Source: Carya illinoinensis
Taxonomy: Eukaryota > Streptophyta > Magnoliopsida > Fagales > Juglandaceae
Assembly: GCF_018687715.1 (NCBI RefSeq)
Contig: NC_056757.1
Span: forward strand, 1,843,501 to 1,907,500
DNA: 64,000 nt
Direction: 5' to 3'
Made by a program: the position numbers and the translations under genes
Notes under the pieces: generated by a model
What the model was told of the DNA's origin: nothing
Databases searched by the model: none
Seen by the model: the letters and a program-made list of their open reading frames with translations, nothing else
Shown: piece after piece, positions 21,705-33,614 of the stretch
Layout of the letters: each line of letters starts with the position of its first letter
Numbering within the stretch: position 1 is the stretch's first letter

Positions 21705-22057
21705 TTTAGATTACAGTATCACTTAATAATTAATCTAGTATTATCAGATACTCTTGCTATTTAACGAAAGACAATATGTAATTTGTTTAAGCATATTACG
21801 TTGAGGATTAAATACTGCACTCATTTTTCAAGTCGTTAATTAAATTGCTAGTCGCTTGATTTGAATATTGGATGGTTATAAGCGTAGGAAACCAAATAAA
21901 ATGAATGCTGGTCTAATAATAAATGAAAGCGCTAATATTGATGCACATTGTCAATTTGAGAAAGGAAAAAGTAAATTCCCACCCCCAAATTATTGGATGT
22001 TGTATTTTATATTTTGCTCATTATCCAATTATAATTGCTCATATAGATGGAACATAG

Positions 22058-22097
<40 letters not shown>

Positions 22098-22905
22098 GGT
22101 ATATTCTTATAAATTAATAAATTACTTTTATAATAAATTTAACGTATCATATGAAGTTAATCATATCAGTTTATCGATTATTTTTGCAAAATATATTTGA
22201 AAGAAATGTTATTTTTAAGATTTTATCTTTGCATTATATAGCAAAATTCCGAGATCTATTTTATATTAATTTGTATGTTAAGTTGTATATGTTAAGTTTT
22301 ATTCGTTTACATTTGAACATATTAATTTTATATTATATAAAATGAAGTTAGTTCCAATATAACTACTTGATTGATTTCATATATACGTTATCAAGTATGA
22401 AATGAGATAAGATGAGATGATTTTTAAAAATTTTGTATATTTGGATTAGGAAGTGAGGTGAGATGGTTTTAACTTTTTAGATATTTGATATATGTAGTCC
22501 CTCCAATTATTGCATAGTATTTATAATTATTTTGTTTTATTTATGAGTATATTTATAAATATTAATAATAGTAATTTATAAATTACCTACTCAAATATAA
22601 TTTTTTCTAATATATTTCAGAATAATATTATCAGATGACAATAATTTTATTAAAATATTTTAATTTAATAAAATTGAAAATTTGTTTTGGCTGTTGTACT
22701 TAAAATGTTTATTAAAATATATTAAAATGTTTACATCCGAAATTTGTTTATATATTAAAATGTATTAATTTAATATATTTTATATATTTATCAAATACTT
22801 TTTATCAAAATATTATATCGTAGTCTGCAAAAGCAAAAGTGCTTAAAGAGTAGTAACGGGAAAATGAAGGCATTTTTTTTTTTTTTTGTCTAGTTTGTCA
22901 TTAGT
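21705..22905. other. No gene seen; AT-rich
   Basis: Contains a (TA)n run at 22055-22093, short ORFs with AT-driven composition, and near 22395-22470 a GATAAGATGAGATGA-type stretch of the kind found in the TTTG-ended MITE family of this window. No protein domain. Confidence 0.5.
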
Positions 22906-22914
22906 AAAAATAAT

Positions 22915-24181
22915 GAGTTAACCTGGTGAGCGGTCCGGCTATTTAACTGAGAAAAACAGCCCTCTAATAAACTCGTGCTACGTAAGATGCTTATTGTTTT
23001 TATCTTGCATTTGCATACACCCGATTGAGACTCATACGCCCCTCGCTCCTTCGTCTTCAACTTCGTCCCCACACTCATCCCCAATGACGGTTGACCCAGA
23101 CAGTGACACCGACGGCACTCGACCTAGACGTTGGCATTGATGGAGCACGACCCAAATGGTGGCATCGCCCTGGCTAGAGCTCCCCCTTTCGCATGACACC
23201 CAACAAGCACAGCTCTACCAGAAGGCCGTCGAAGAGGCCATCGATTCCACTGTGGAAGCCTCCAAGTCCTGTCTCTCTGAAATTCGATCCACTTCCTCCG
23301 CCCATTTACACTAGACCATCATAAATTTTCTTATCTCATCATCCCTTTTTATCCTATGGTTCGTTGGGGGAGAAAATAAAGGAAAGGATAAAAAAAAAAA
23401 ATAGCAAAGTTGGGGTTTTTACGATTCAGGCTAATAACCCCCATTTCAAGCGCCTACTCAAGCTTGATAGTATGGCCATTCTAAGCGAATTTCTTTGCCA
23501 GATCCAATGCCTCTTGGCCCTCAAGGTTACCCATTTTCCTTTTTCTATTACTTGTACTAGGAGTTTAGCGCGATTTCTTAACATTCTCACCCCGATTGTT
23601 ATGGTTTTTGGTTTATAATACCATATAATCTACCAACTTCCAAGATTTGTGCCATTGCCTTTACCCAAGTTTTCGAAGATATTCGGAGGGAACTCTGGTT
23701 TAAGCCTCAAGTCTCAGTTTGGGTTTGGGTTTTTTTGGTGATTAGAAAAATTAGGAGTATGTAATTATTTGCAGAAGACTGGGCTTTAGACTAGTAGATG
23801 AATTCGACAAAACCATGATTCAGTGGGAGAAAAAATGATGAAGAGATGGGCGACGGAAATGCGGCTGGCCAATCAATTTTTTCTGGTTTTGTTTCAGTTG
23901 TTAAAGTAATCGTATCGCGGAGTAGTTGTTACAAACCAATTTTTTTTCACATGACCAATGACGGTGAGGATGGCGGGGACGGAAAACAGTAAGGACAACA
24001 GCGAAGGACAACGGTGAGAATAACAACGAGGAACAAGGGTGAGGACGAAGGTGTCTCCAATTCATGAAGATCTAATGTGACGAGGTTCATTGTACTTTCA
24101 GTAAAATTACTGACATGACAAGATGTGATCGGAGGGCTGCTATTCTAAGTTAAATAGCCCGACCGTCCAGCAGCGTTTCAC
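22915..24181. mobile_element. MULE-like element with long TIRs carrying gene-like sequence (Pack-MULE candidate)
   Basis: The left end (22915-22965) and the reverse complement of the right end (24131-24181) share GGCTATTTAACT followed by GA..A..CAGCCCTC, with GCGGTCCG versus ACGGTCGG before it, an inverted repeat of about 50 bp. The 9-mer AAAAATAAT flanks both ends (22906-22914 and 24182-24190), the target size of Mutator-like elements. No transposase is present. The interior is richer in G+C than its surroundings and includes a stretch coding for AVEEAIDSTVEASKSCLSEI, which looks like a host exon. Confidence 0.65.
23083..23630 (+). pseudogene. Captured host-gene fragment inside the MULE-like element
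   Basis: From ATG 23083 the frame reads MTVDPDSDTDGTRPRR, hits a stop, then continues in a related frame with LPLSHDTQQAQLYQKAVEEA and SKSCLSEIRSTSSAHLH before another stop near 23313. The second part is Ala/Glu/Ser-rich and helical; I have a weak memory of plant coiled-coil proteins such as RGS1-HXK1-interacting protein 1 having such an N-terminus, but cannot confirm it. A second open part (23400-23515, VGVFTIQANNPHFKRLLKLD) follows an acceptor-like TTACGATTCAG and may be another exon. Not a functional gene. Confidence 0.35.
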
Positions 24182-24199
24182 AAAAATAATAGAAACCAT

Positions 24200-25800
24200 C
24201 TCAATAATTTGAAAACTTGCATTTGATTGAGAAATGTTTTACTGTATAACCAGAGGTTCAGAGATTCGAATCCAAACCGGGCGGTGACGATATCCTGCTT
24301 CCGTCACGTGGTAGTACATTTCTGTCCCTCTCAAAAGTTAAAATAATAATAATAATAATTTGTATTCTTAATTAATGGTAAAGATACTTGTCGTGTAGAG
24401 TATAATATTCTAATTTTATTTATATATTTTCGATTGAAAGTATTAATTATATATATATATATATACAAATTTTAAATATACAATTTTTGCATAAAGTTTT
24501 TATAAAAAAATACATCTCATCATAAAAAGTGTGAAACAATATTTATTTTAGTGGAATCTATTTTTGAACAAAATATTTACACAAGATTTATACATTTGAA
24601 ATTTATTCCTAACTAATATTACAGATATTTTTACATGAATTAAAAGAAAACTACTTATTTACGTTTAATTATTTCTAACAAAATAATTATTTTTTATTAA
24701 AATAAATATATTTTTATCGTAAATAATCATTTTTATTAAATAAAAATTAGTCACAAATATATATATTTTTTACCTTATATATATATATATATATAGTGAG
24801 GTTAATCGAACATAAATTCAGTAACGTTAGAATGTTATTTTAGTCTGCCTTCTGTCACGTGGTATAGTACGTTGGCACTGAATAGGAATTAAGTGTGGGG
24901 AACTCATGTCCTGTCCCTTTCAAAGATAATAAGGAAGAAAAAGGAAAAATATTTGATTTGTGGGGCTTAACTTGTATTCTCAATTGATGGGAATGATTCT
25001 TTACGTAGGAGAGAATAATATTTTAATTTTATTTATATATCTTTATTTGTTTTGGATAATACCGTAATAAAGATATTGCTAGATTTCAAACCAGCACTTC
25101 TCCAATCCTATAACCAAGTAATCGCAATCTGTATTTGGAATACACTGAAAAAATAGATATTAATTTTTATATTTGAGTAATGATTAAGTAACGATTATAT
25201 AAAAATTTTAAATTAAAAAATATTTTGAATTTGAATAATGTTTAAAAATAAAGTCGTTACAAGAAATTAGAAAAATTCTGAAAAAATGGCTTTACCATTT
25301 ATTGAGCTGGTCTCACATATTTACATGCACATAATGGTATTTGTTAAAAAAGAATGTATGATATACTTTAAATTTACTTTACACTAAAAAAGAAGATTAG
25401 GTTTACATATTTCACAAAAGTAAAATTTATAAATTGATGTGGTCAGATTTGATATAATATTAAATTTGTTTTATAATAAAAAAATTATTTTACAATCTAA
25501 AGTTTTGACTTATATCGGCTTGTGACTTTACTTTGTGCACACGTGTGTAGTGCACAAAGTGTGCAAAACCTAAGAAACAAATAAATATATACTTTGGAAA
25601 AAAAGAAATATGGCACATTGATAATGTATCACATCAGTGTATGAGATTCTTTTGTGGTATCTCTTTGTATTTATAGTGTTTTTCATTTTTGAATAAATAG
25701 AAAAATAAGTATTATTATTAAAAATATAGATATTATCATTATGAAAAATGATAACTTTACCGTTATTTTACAACTTTACCTGAAATGGAGAGTAGTTTTA
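24200..25800 (+). repeat. Backbone repeat, copy 3
   Basis: Two GTCACGTGGTA..CTGTCCCT blocks (24300-24340 and 24850-24930) and the following landmarks GGTCTCACATATTTACATGC (25309), AGAAAAATAAGTATTATTA (25698). Interrupted by AT-rich sequence with (TA)n at 24446-24466 and 24778-24796. No gene. Confidence 0.7.
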
Positions 25801-25842
25801 TAATATTAATATTTATTTTTAATGGAGTGACATGATTTTATT

Positions 25843-26060
25843 AAGAGTGGTGTTACTCTACTGCCAGAGTAGCACCGTTTATTGTTACCCCTAGCTCATT
25901 TTGAGCTTTTTTTTTTTTCATTTTTTTTCACACTTTTTAATATATTTAAATATTTTAAAAAAAATAAAAAAATATACCAGTATACCTAAACTCATTAAGT
26001 TAAAAAAAAAATTATAGAGCGGTTAATTGGAGCGGTCAAAGTTAGGGGGCATAGTAGCTT
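25843..26060. repeat. AT-rich segment with a short perfect-stem hairpin
   Basis: GGTGTTACTCT and AGAGTAGCACC (25843-25872) form a hairpin with one mismatch; poly-T and A-rich runs follow. It resembles one end of a MITE, but I cannot find the second end. Confidence 0.4.
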
Positions 26061-26280
26061 TTTTCTTTTATTAATTGTTTGAAAATGATGAGTTGTAAAC
26101 TAGTTGTAAATTGGATTTTAGTTCATAATTTGACCCATTACTTAAATCACTTAAATAGTAAATTTTACATAAATTATGATGACTTATTCTATTTTCAAAC
26201 TAATGTATAGATAAAATAATCTAAATCACTTAAATAGTAAATAAGATTTAATTTGTAATATTCAAATTATAAAACTAAAT

Positions 26281-27110
26281 CACATAATCGACGAAGGAGT
26301 GATCCTATAGCCAACTGATATCTGTATTTGAAATATGAAACAAAACTAATTAATGCAGTGCCTTTTCTTTGGAGTGCTTGCATGGTCTGCCAGAAAACTT
26401 GTGGATTATTCATGTCCTTAATTCACACATGATATATACACACACATGACATATATGATCAGATTCATCCACCATTCATCAATTTTCTGCATTTGGTAGG
26501 GTCACTTGGTACTACGTTGGCATGCAGTGATAGGAAGTGTGGGGACCATTTCTGTCCCTTTCAAAAATAGGATAAAAAAAAATAGATTTGTGTGACTTGA
26601 CTTGTATATATTTTGAATTAATGGGAAAGATCCTTGCGTAGGAAAGCCTAATATATATTCTAATGGGCTTTGCTACATACAGTCGGGAAATACAGTCGGC
26701 GTGCAATCGGCTGTACAGAATGAATAAAAACAAATTATAAAAAAATTGTTTTATATTCAGAGGGACCTACATGAATTATAAAAAGTTATAAAAATAATTT
26801 TTTTTTTCATATAGGTCCTGTATTAATTTTTTTTTACAGCCGACTGCACGCTGACTGTATTTCCCGACTGCACAAATCATTTCTGTATTCTAATTTTATT
26901 CATATATCTTTATTTGTAGTAGTTTACTTTCGAACATATTAATTATATATTATATAAAATATATTTAGTTCATAATTTGATCCATTACGTGATGAGTTGT
27001 TTGAAAATATATAGTACATTTTACATAAATTATAATGACTTATTCTATTTTTAAATCAATATGTAGAGTGTACAATCTATATCATTTTACATAACTTATC
27101 TACTTCTTTT
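26281..27110 (+). repeat. Backbone repeat, copy 4, with a MITE inserted
   Basis: Contains ACTGATATCTGTATTTGAAA (26318), ATTCATCCACCATTCATCAA (26463), GGAAGTGTGGGGACCATTTC (26534), TTGCGTAGGAAAGCCTAAT (26634) and, after the inserted MITE, ATTCTAATTTTATTCATATA (26887). Intact paralogues occur at 58580-58930 and 60370-60560. Confidence 0.8.
26665..26885. mobile_element. 221-bp MULE-type MITE with 9-bp target duplication
   Basis: TATTCTAAT occurs at 26656-26664 and 26886-26894. Between them the left arm CAGTCGGGAAATACAGTCGG and GTGCAATCGGCTGTA is repeated in inverse on the right (26837-26874). Paralogous backbone repeats near 58895 and 60505 have a single CCTAATATTCTAATTTTA, that is, the empty site. 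Confidence 0.9.
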
Positions 27111-28099
27111 CTGCAGATCAGACTAAGCATGCATCATCTTATAAGAAGATTCGACCTCTGAATTTTCTGTTTAAGGGTCGTCTAATATTCAAGAGTCCAA
27201 GACTCCAAGAGATTAGACGTGGAAGATTAATGACTAAAAACCATAAGAATCTTCGGGCACTTTCGAATGAAAAATTTAGCAAGATTAGATAACTTCTTTA
27301 CATACGGTGGCTTTAAATTTCATGTTCCATGTGCTCAACTTTGGAATGCCCATCCCACATCGTTAATAATGACTACCATGAATTGCAAGCATGCCACACT
27401 TGGTCTAGAAGCTGTTATAAATTGCTTGCTTAACCTTGTCAGTGCACCAATTTATAACAAAAAAGCATTGCCTGTGAATAGCTTTGAAAACAATGTCGAA
27501 TCAGCTACCCCACATTTGAACACAAGGATAGTAATGTTGGCCAACTCAAACGCTAATGCAAAATCTCATTACCAAAAGTTACAGAAAAAAAAATGATAAT
27601 ACAGGAGATTAGACGTGCTTAGAAAGTTTATGATGACATGGGATTATGGGCCGACAGATGTTGACTATTTTCAGCTCAGTTTGACACTGCACCTCACAAG
27701 AACGATGCAGAATGCTCAAGGGTACTCTTTGCTCAATGGAGAGGAATGAGAGAATAGCGCCTACACTATATAATTAATGAAATCTCTACCATTCAGTTTA
27801 GCCAATGAATTACAAGCAGCAGTAATAGGAACTGCATGAAATACCAAGATTCCACTTCCCGCATAGGGCAACTTGAAGGGTGCTCTATGATTCTAATGGA
27901 CCATCCTCACCAGGCAGGCCTAAGTGATTGCTGAACAGCCAAAAAAACCAAAGACAACAGCAAACCCACTGGCATGTTTAGCAGGGCTGCTTTTAGGGAA
28001 AATGTTTCTAATGTGAATGATTTGTTTTTGCTCATAAATTTGTATCTCTCTAATCTATTTGTCTTCTTACATTGTTTTACTGATCATTCCATAAGCAGT
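27111..28099. other. Unassigned sequence with a 109-codon open frame
   Basis: Less AT-rich than its surroundings. The frame 27267-27596 (MKNLARLDNFFTYGGFKFHV at its start) ends in a Lys run and matches nothing I recognise. GAGATTAGACGTG appears twice (27218, 27604). The part from 27640 to 27990 has the look of a retrocopied or organelle-like fragment, but no protein can be read through it. Confidence 0.35.
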
Positions 28100-28395
28100 G
28101 CTCGCACCTTAATTTCTTTTCAGCAAGTCTAAGGTTCAAACCACAAAATACTAAACCCAGAACATCAAACACAAATCCAAACATTTCGGGATTAGTCTTA
28201 AACCTTTATACAATATGATACCATTCATAATATAAACTAAATGAGCAGATAACCTTCAGCAGCAGAAAAAAGCATAATATAAACTACAAAATACTAAACC
28301 CAGAACATCAAACACGAACCCAAACAAACCCAAGCGAATATCAAACACAAATCCAAGTGAAAATCAAACAAATATTTAGAAAAAAGGAATCCAAC

Positions 28396-28400
<5 letters not shown>

Positions 28401-28427
<27 letters not shown>

Positions 28428-28823
28428 AATTAACATACCGCACGGCTAGGGTTTTGGATTCAACAAACTTGAGATTAAAGAAGCAAGAGACGAGAGACGA
28501 GTGTTGAGAGAAGAGGATTCGGGACGGCGACAGTTGACAGATGAGCGATGAGAGATGGACAGAGGAACGAGTTGAGAACTTGAGTCTGAAGAACGAAGAG
28601 GATTCGAGAGTGACTGAGAGTGACTCGGAGACGGCGACAGGACTCGACAGAGGAAAATGCACTAAACCTAGCAGGAACGGTTTTCGGAAGAGAAAAAAAA
28701 AAAGTGTATAACCCGGTTACGGATAACCGGGTTATAAAACCGGATCCAGGTTTTCTTCAACCGCCCGGATTCACTCGGATTTCAGATTTATGGAAAAAAA
28801 TCCGGTCTAGATGCACACCCCTA
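28401..28823. mobile_element. Right part of a second hAT-family element
   Basis: A (GA)n run (28401-28427), a GGCTAGGGTTTTGGATTC leader-like part, CCGG-rich DNA (CCGGGTTATAAAACCGGATCC) and the terminus GATGCACACCCCTA at 28810-28823 copy the layout of the complete element at 31108-33614. The downstream octamer ACTTAAAT would be its target site. I could not find the left terminus. Confidence 0.5.
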
Positions 28824-29120
28824 ACTTAAATGATGAGTAAGATTTGATTTATAAAATTCAGATTATAAAATTTAGCTTTTAAATTAAATTATGCCTTAAG
28901 CATATAATTACGTGTGGTTGACTGTGTGCCTTGACGAAGGATTGATACACAACACAATTTTGTTTTATATACGAGTTCATGCTAGGCGTTTGATCGCACT
29001 ACTCGAAAACCAATAGACGTAGGAGAGAGAATTAAGGAAAAAAAAAACTTTCACATTGCTTCTGAGTTGAGATAATATGGCCGCTAACGCACATCCTGAA
29101 TCTAATTCTGGTGCTAGGAG
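28824..29120. other. No gene seen
   Basis: AT-rich start, then the possible upstream part of the PGG gene fragment (ATG at 29077, other frame: MAANAHPESNSGARSWK). Confidence 0.4.
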
Positions 29121-29622
29121 TTGGAAAATCTTCCTCAAAACTTTATTATTCCAACCTCCCTGCCATGGCTCGGGGATGGAAGCAATAAGGGGCCGACAAA
29201 TGACGCTAATACCCGAAATCTTATCTTGGTGGCGGCTGCTTTGATTGCTACAGTGACCTTTCAAGCTGGAGTCACTCCTCCTGGTGGAGTTTGGCAAGAC
29301 GATGACAAAGCAGGACACGTCATGGGAATTTCTATATTCTCTTCTCGAAGGGTACCCTATTATTTTTTCTTGATATGTAATACCCTGGCCTTTTCCTCCT
29401 CAACGTTTCTCTTACTATCCCTTACTTTTGGGTACCCTTTCTTCTTAGAATTTTTAGTTGCCACTTTTGCAATGGCGGGGACTTAGCATTACACCTTATG
29501 AACCCAAGTGGTTTCGTCTCATCTTTATGGTTACAGCTGTGCCTTACATTCTAAGGGGGCTAGTCTATTACTTCTCCCTCGGGGCCAAGATCAAGGCCAA
29601 GGTGGGGCAAGGAGGGGCGTAG
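29121..29622 (+). pseudogene. PGG-domain protein fragment (ankyrin-repeat/ACD6-like family), frameshifted
   Basis: Reading from 29121: RNLILVAAALIATVTFQAGV, then TPPGGVWQDDDKAGHVMGIS and a hydrophobic run PYYFFLICNTLAFSSSTFLL. This is the PGG domain, a membrane domain with a conserved P-P-G-G that closes plant ankyrin-repeat proteins of the ACD6/ITN1 type, involved in immunity and stress signalling. At about 29485 a one-base shift moves the frame to SITPYEPKWFRLIFMVTA..LVYYFSLGAKIKAKV and a stop at 29620-29622. All ankyrin repeats are missing. It is a broken last exon, or a sequencing indel in a small PGG gene. Confidence 0.8.
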
Positions 29623-29788
29623 GACCCCAAGGATCTGAACAAAAGAAAATAACCATACATATGTGATGAAGCACGCAAGAGGCCAGGAACAGACCAGATA
29701 AATTAGCAATGAAGTGCGGATAGATCATTGCAACAACTTTCCAATAATGCTCGATTCTTCATCTTGCAGGTTTTATTTCCATTTGAGA

Positions 29789-30150
29789 GAAAGTTTCCTT
29801 GGTTTGTTATTTTTGTCAATAAATTTCCATTTGAAGATGGAGAGAGAAAGAGAGCGACGGAGAAAAAAGTAATCACCTGTGTACGAGTCTATGTTGTAAT
29901 TTGCTACATTTCCTACGTGGCAGCTTGTGATTTGCTGGTATGAATTGAAACTAATTACCCGTCCGGCCTGAAAGTTTCCTTGGTTTGTTATTTTTGTCAA
30001 TAAATTTCCATTTGAAGATGGAGAGAGAAAGAGAGCGACGGAGAAAAAAGTAATCACCTGTGTACGAGTCTATGTTGTAATTTGCTACATTTCCTACGTG
30101 GCAGCTTATGATTTACTGGTGTGAATTGAAACTAATTACCCGTCCGGCCT
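29789..30150 (+). repeat. 181-bp tandem duplication downstream of the PGG fragment
   Basis: Positions 29789-29969 are repeated at 29970-30150 with only a few substitutions (for example GCTTGTGATTTGCTGG versus GCTTATGATTTACTGG). The unit begins GAAAGTTTCCTTGG and ends CGTCCGGCCT. The near identity points to a recent event. Confidence 0.95.
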
Positions 30151-30153
30151 AAA

Positions 30154-30402
30154 GGAATAATGATAGTTTTACTACTATTTTACCATTCTTTTACCCTTTT
30201 TTTTAATTTTTTAATTTTTTTTTTAAATTTTTCTTTTACTTAATGATTAAGCGAGTAACTATAACTAAAATTATATATTTTTTAAATTTTTTCTTAATGT
30301 CTAAGGATGTTAAAAAAATACTGAAAAGAAAATGATAAAAAAATAAATATATTATAAGTAGTAAAATAGTGATAAAAGAGTGGTAAATGTATCGTTACTC
30401 TG
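30154..30402. mobile_element. MITE, about 250 bp
   Basis: Left arm TAATGATAGTTTTACTAC and ATTTTACCATTCTTTTACC are matched in inverse by the right arm GTAAAATAGTGATAAAAGAGTGG and GTAAATGTATCGTTACTC. It sits exactly at the end of the second 181-bp unit. AT-rich interior, no ORF. Confidence 0.65.
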
Positions 30403-31099
30403 CCTGAAGTTGTTGTCTTCTTTCTTCTTCTTCTTTTTCACCTTTTTCCACTCATTTTCGAATTATTTAATTGTTTTGACATTTTAAAATCTATTTGAAG
30501 TTTTATAGCATAATATTTTTTAAAAAAAAAATTGCTAACGTGCCATACGTGACACATGTCACGTTTTGATTTGTTGACCCCTACCAACTCAACTAGTAGA
30601 GCAGACAAAAATGAATGAAAGTAGTTAATTGCAAAATTTTAAAATATCAAATATAAATGTTGAGAGTACTAAAAACTGAGATGGCCTTTTGCAAACTCGG
30701 CGTTTCGCAAACTAGGGAAAACTGAAACTCCGAGTTTGCAATTAACCCTTAAATTAATATATAACCATTTGCGAAGAAAATAAAAGATATTGGGCTGAGA
30801 GTTGTCCTTGTAATATTGGGCTGAACACCATACCAATACAGAGAGGAAAAACCAAAATGCAAATCAAGCATAAGTAAAAGGTGCCTGATGCTCCTTATAG
30901 CTGTAACGGTCCGGTCCGTAGAGGTTAGAAAGTTAATTCTTATAACCTGAAAACATCTTCAATAACACAACTATATATAACTCAAAAACTCCAAAATAAT
31001 AAATTTATTTATTCAAACCAGTGTACTTGTTCTTCCATCAAGATACCAAAATAAAACCTCAATAAAATAAATTAAAATCTCCTCCAACACTCATTAATA
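30403..31099. other. No gene seen
   Basis: Mixed AT-rich sequence; contains a palindromic stretch ACGTGACACATGTCACGT near 30547 and no protein domain. Confidence 0.45.
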
Positions 31100-31107
31100 T
31101 CCATAAC

Positions 31108-33149
31108 TAAGGCTTTTCATCCGGGTTCCAACCCGGGAATCCGGGTATATCCAAACCGGAATTCGGATTTGAAATCCGGGCTAAAACCCAGACCGGATTA
31201 GCCTGGGTTAGATCTGGGTCAGAACCCAGGTTTTGTAAAACCCAGATTCCGAGTTCCGGATTGAACCTTTTTTTTTTTTTTAAAGCATAATTTTTTTAAA
31301 AAATAAAATCGAATATCATATTAAAGATTTTTAAAATCAATGTTGAAAAGTATAATTCTCTTTATGTAAAAGCCTATATTTATTATAGAAATTTTTTTAA
31401 AAAAATGTTGAAAATCCTACTTTTCTTTCTTTTAAAAAGCCTATATTTTGTGAAAATTTTTCTAAGAGGTAATGTTAAAAAGCATAACATTGTCCAAAAT
31501 AATAAAATATATAAAAATGAAAAACTTAAATGCATGCAATCCACTACATATTACATTACATTACAAAATATAAAATTACAAGATACGAGTTACATATCAA
31601 AAACATAGTCTTCCATGTGATTTAATCACGCCAAATAAAACTTCAAGTATATTCGTTGTAGCCACCCAAACGGAAGACAACCGCCACATTGAATTCCTAG
31701 TATATTCTCTGCAGCCACCCAAACTGAAGAGTAAGAATATATTTCAACACAGAAAAACACAAACTATGGAAAAAAAACACTAAATTCTCCATTTACATAA
31801 CTGGGTGAATAAAAAAAAGAGAGCGATAAAACTAAGGATATCAAGAGAAAAACAATTAAACCACACAAAATTAGTAACTATATTATAAAATCCAAATAAC
31901 TACTAGAACCATTAAATACACAGGCTGGAGAGAGAAGATTCCTATTATTTTAGTTGAAAATTGTTCTGGATTTGCCAGATGCAATATATTAATAATTGTA
32001 CAGTATAAATGACACATGAAACTTGAAGAAGTTGGAAGTTAGTGTCAATCTACCTGATCCTTTTATGCTTTCTATAATTTTATCTGTGTTTTATCAACAC
32101 ATAGGACATAAGGCTATCCGAAGTCCAAAAAGGATGGAGAGGTAGTTTTCAAGCCATCAGTTACATTAGAGGAAAAAGAGACACCAAGTTCATATTTCAG
32201 GATTGGGGACTACAAATACATATCACGATTCGGGATTGTTCTTAGTCAATCCTCTTCCCTTATTTTCTGTTTTCTAGAACATTAGCTAGGTTTACAGAAA
32301 TGCCATTAACAGTATCAAATCTATTTATCATGTGCTACACAACAGGAGAAAAAACAAAATGATACATGAAGCTAAGCAAGATTGGCAATAGAAATTCTAA
32401 GAACATATTTTCTGCGCACTTATGGTACTATAATTTCGAGTTTAAACTTGTCAGCCCAAATAGGATCATAAAGAGACGTTTCAAAGCATCACACATAATA
32501 AATAACTCTGAGATGATCCCTTATAAAAAAGAAAATCTAAATTAGTGGAATTTCTTAGGATCCCTAACCTTACCCACATAATGGCATTTATAGTGATTAC
32601 TAGATTGAACTTTTCCCCATTCTAAATGAAGTATATGAACTTTGTACTCCACAAAAGACGCAACAGATCCCTACTTGAAATGGGTTGCCCCTTGCCTTCC
32701 GAGAAAAGTACTTGCAAATTTGGTTTGGGACCCCTTGCAAATCTGGAAAAAGAAAAAGAAAATGCCGGAGTGATGGTGAAAAACGTAAAATATGGCACCA
32801 AAATCTACACAAAAAAGAGACTCGGTTCACCAGATCTACACAAAACAGAACAAAACTAGCACACTCATAAAAACCCCATCCGACAGGTTCCAAACCAAAA
32901 CAAAACAAGCAAACCCATAAAAATTTTCACTCCATTACAGAGAACAAATGTACTCACAAAAACATTACAGATCTAACCCATAAAATACTCCTCAAACATT
33001 CAAACATTCTCATAAATTAAAAAAAAAAATCCAAAATCAACAATGAGAGAACAAAACAAACAAAGAGAACAAGACATACCAGTGGATGAAAACAACGGCA
33101 CGAGGATGAAAACGAGGCTTTGATCGGTAGAGGAGGCTAGGGTTTCGAC

Positions 33150-33213
<64 letters not shown>

Positions 33214-33366
33214 AGACGACGACGACACAGACAGAGCCACAAAATAGAGACGACGGCACGAGGAGGAAGGGGCGCGAGGATGAAGGCGACAGGTGAGACA
33301 TAAGGGGGGAGAAGGGCCGCGTGAGACACGGCGGCGGCGATTAGGGTTATGAAGCTTCTTTCGCTT

Positions 33367-33399
<33 letters not shown>

Positions 33400-33614
33400 G
33401 GGGGTCGGGATGTCGACTGGGTGGGATATTTTGTTTTTATACAAACCCGGTTGTACCGGGTATTGAATATGGAATCCGGGTTTCATACTCGGGTCCGGAC
33501 TAGCTGTTCCGGTTATTATAATTGCGGGTTTCGGCCCGGATCAAATCCAGTCCAAAACCCGTATCCGGGTTCCGGCCGGGCCGAATAAAAATCCGGCCCG
33601 GATGAACACCCCTA
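31108..33614. mobile_element. Non-autonomous hAT element (2.5 kb) with 8-bp target duplication
   Basis: TCCATAAC occurs at 31100-31107 and 33615-33622. The element begins TAAGGCTTTTCATCCGGG and the reverse complement of its right end begins TAGGGGTGTTCATCCGGG, a typical plant hAT terminus. Both sub-terminal regions are full of CCGG/CCCGG motifs in both orientations (31120-31260 and 33440-33600), alternating with AT-rich DNA. No transposase ORF is present. Near the right end the minus strand looks like a gene leader: ATTAGGGTT, CGGCG-rich stretch and long (CT)n runs at 33152-33206 and 33367-33400. Confidence 0.85.
33152..33206. repeat. (GA)n microsatellite
   Basis: About 27 uninterrupted AG units; a second GA tract lies at 33367-33400. 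They account for the Ser/Leu repeat frames on the minus strand. Confidence 0.95.

Noticed and set aside
21868..22345. ORFs with Tyr/Ile-rich sequence
   Set aside because: They run through a (TA)n repeat and AT-rich DNA; composition explains them.
27267..27596. 109-codon ORF ending in a Lys run
   Set aside because: No recognisable domain, no splice or promoter context; not listed as a gene.
33000..33486. Ser/Leu-rich ORFs on the minus strand
   Set aside because: They are translations of (CT)n microsatellites in the hAT element.
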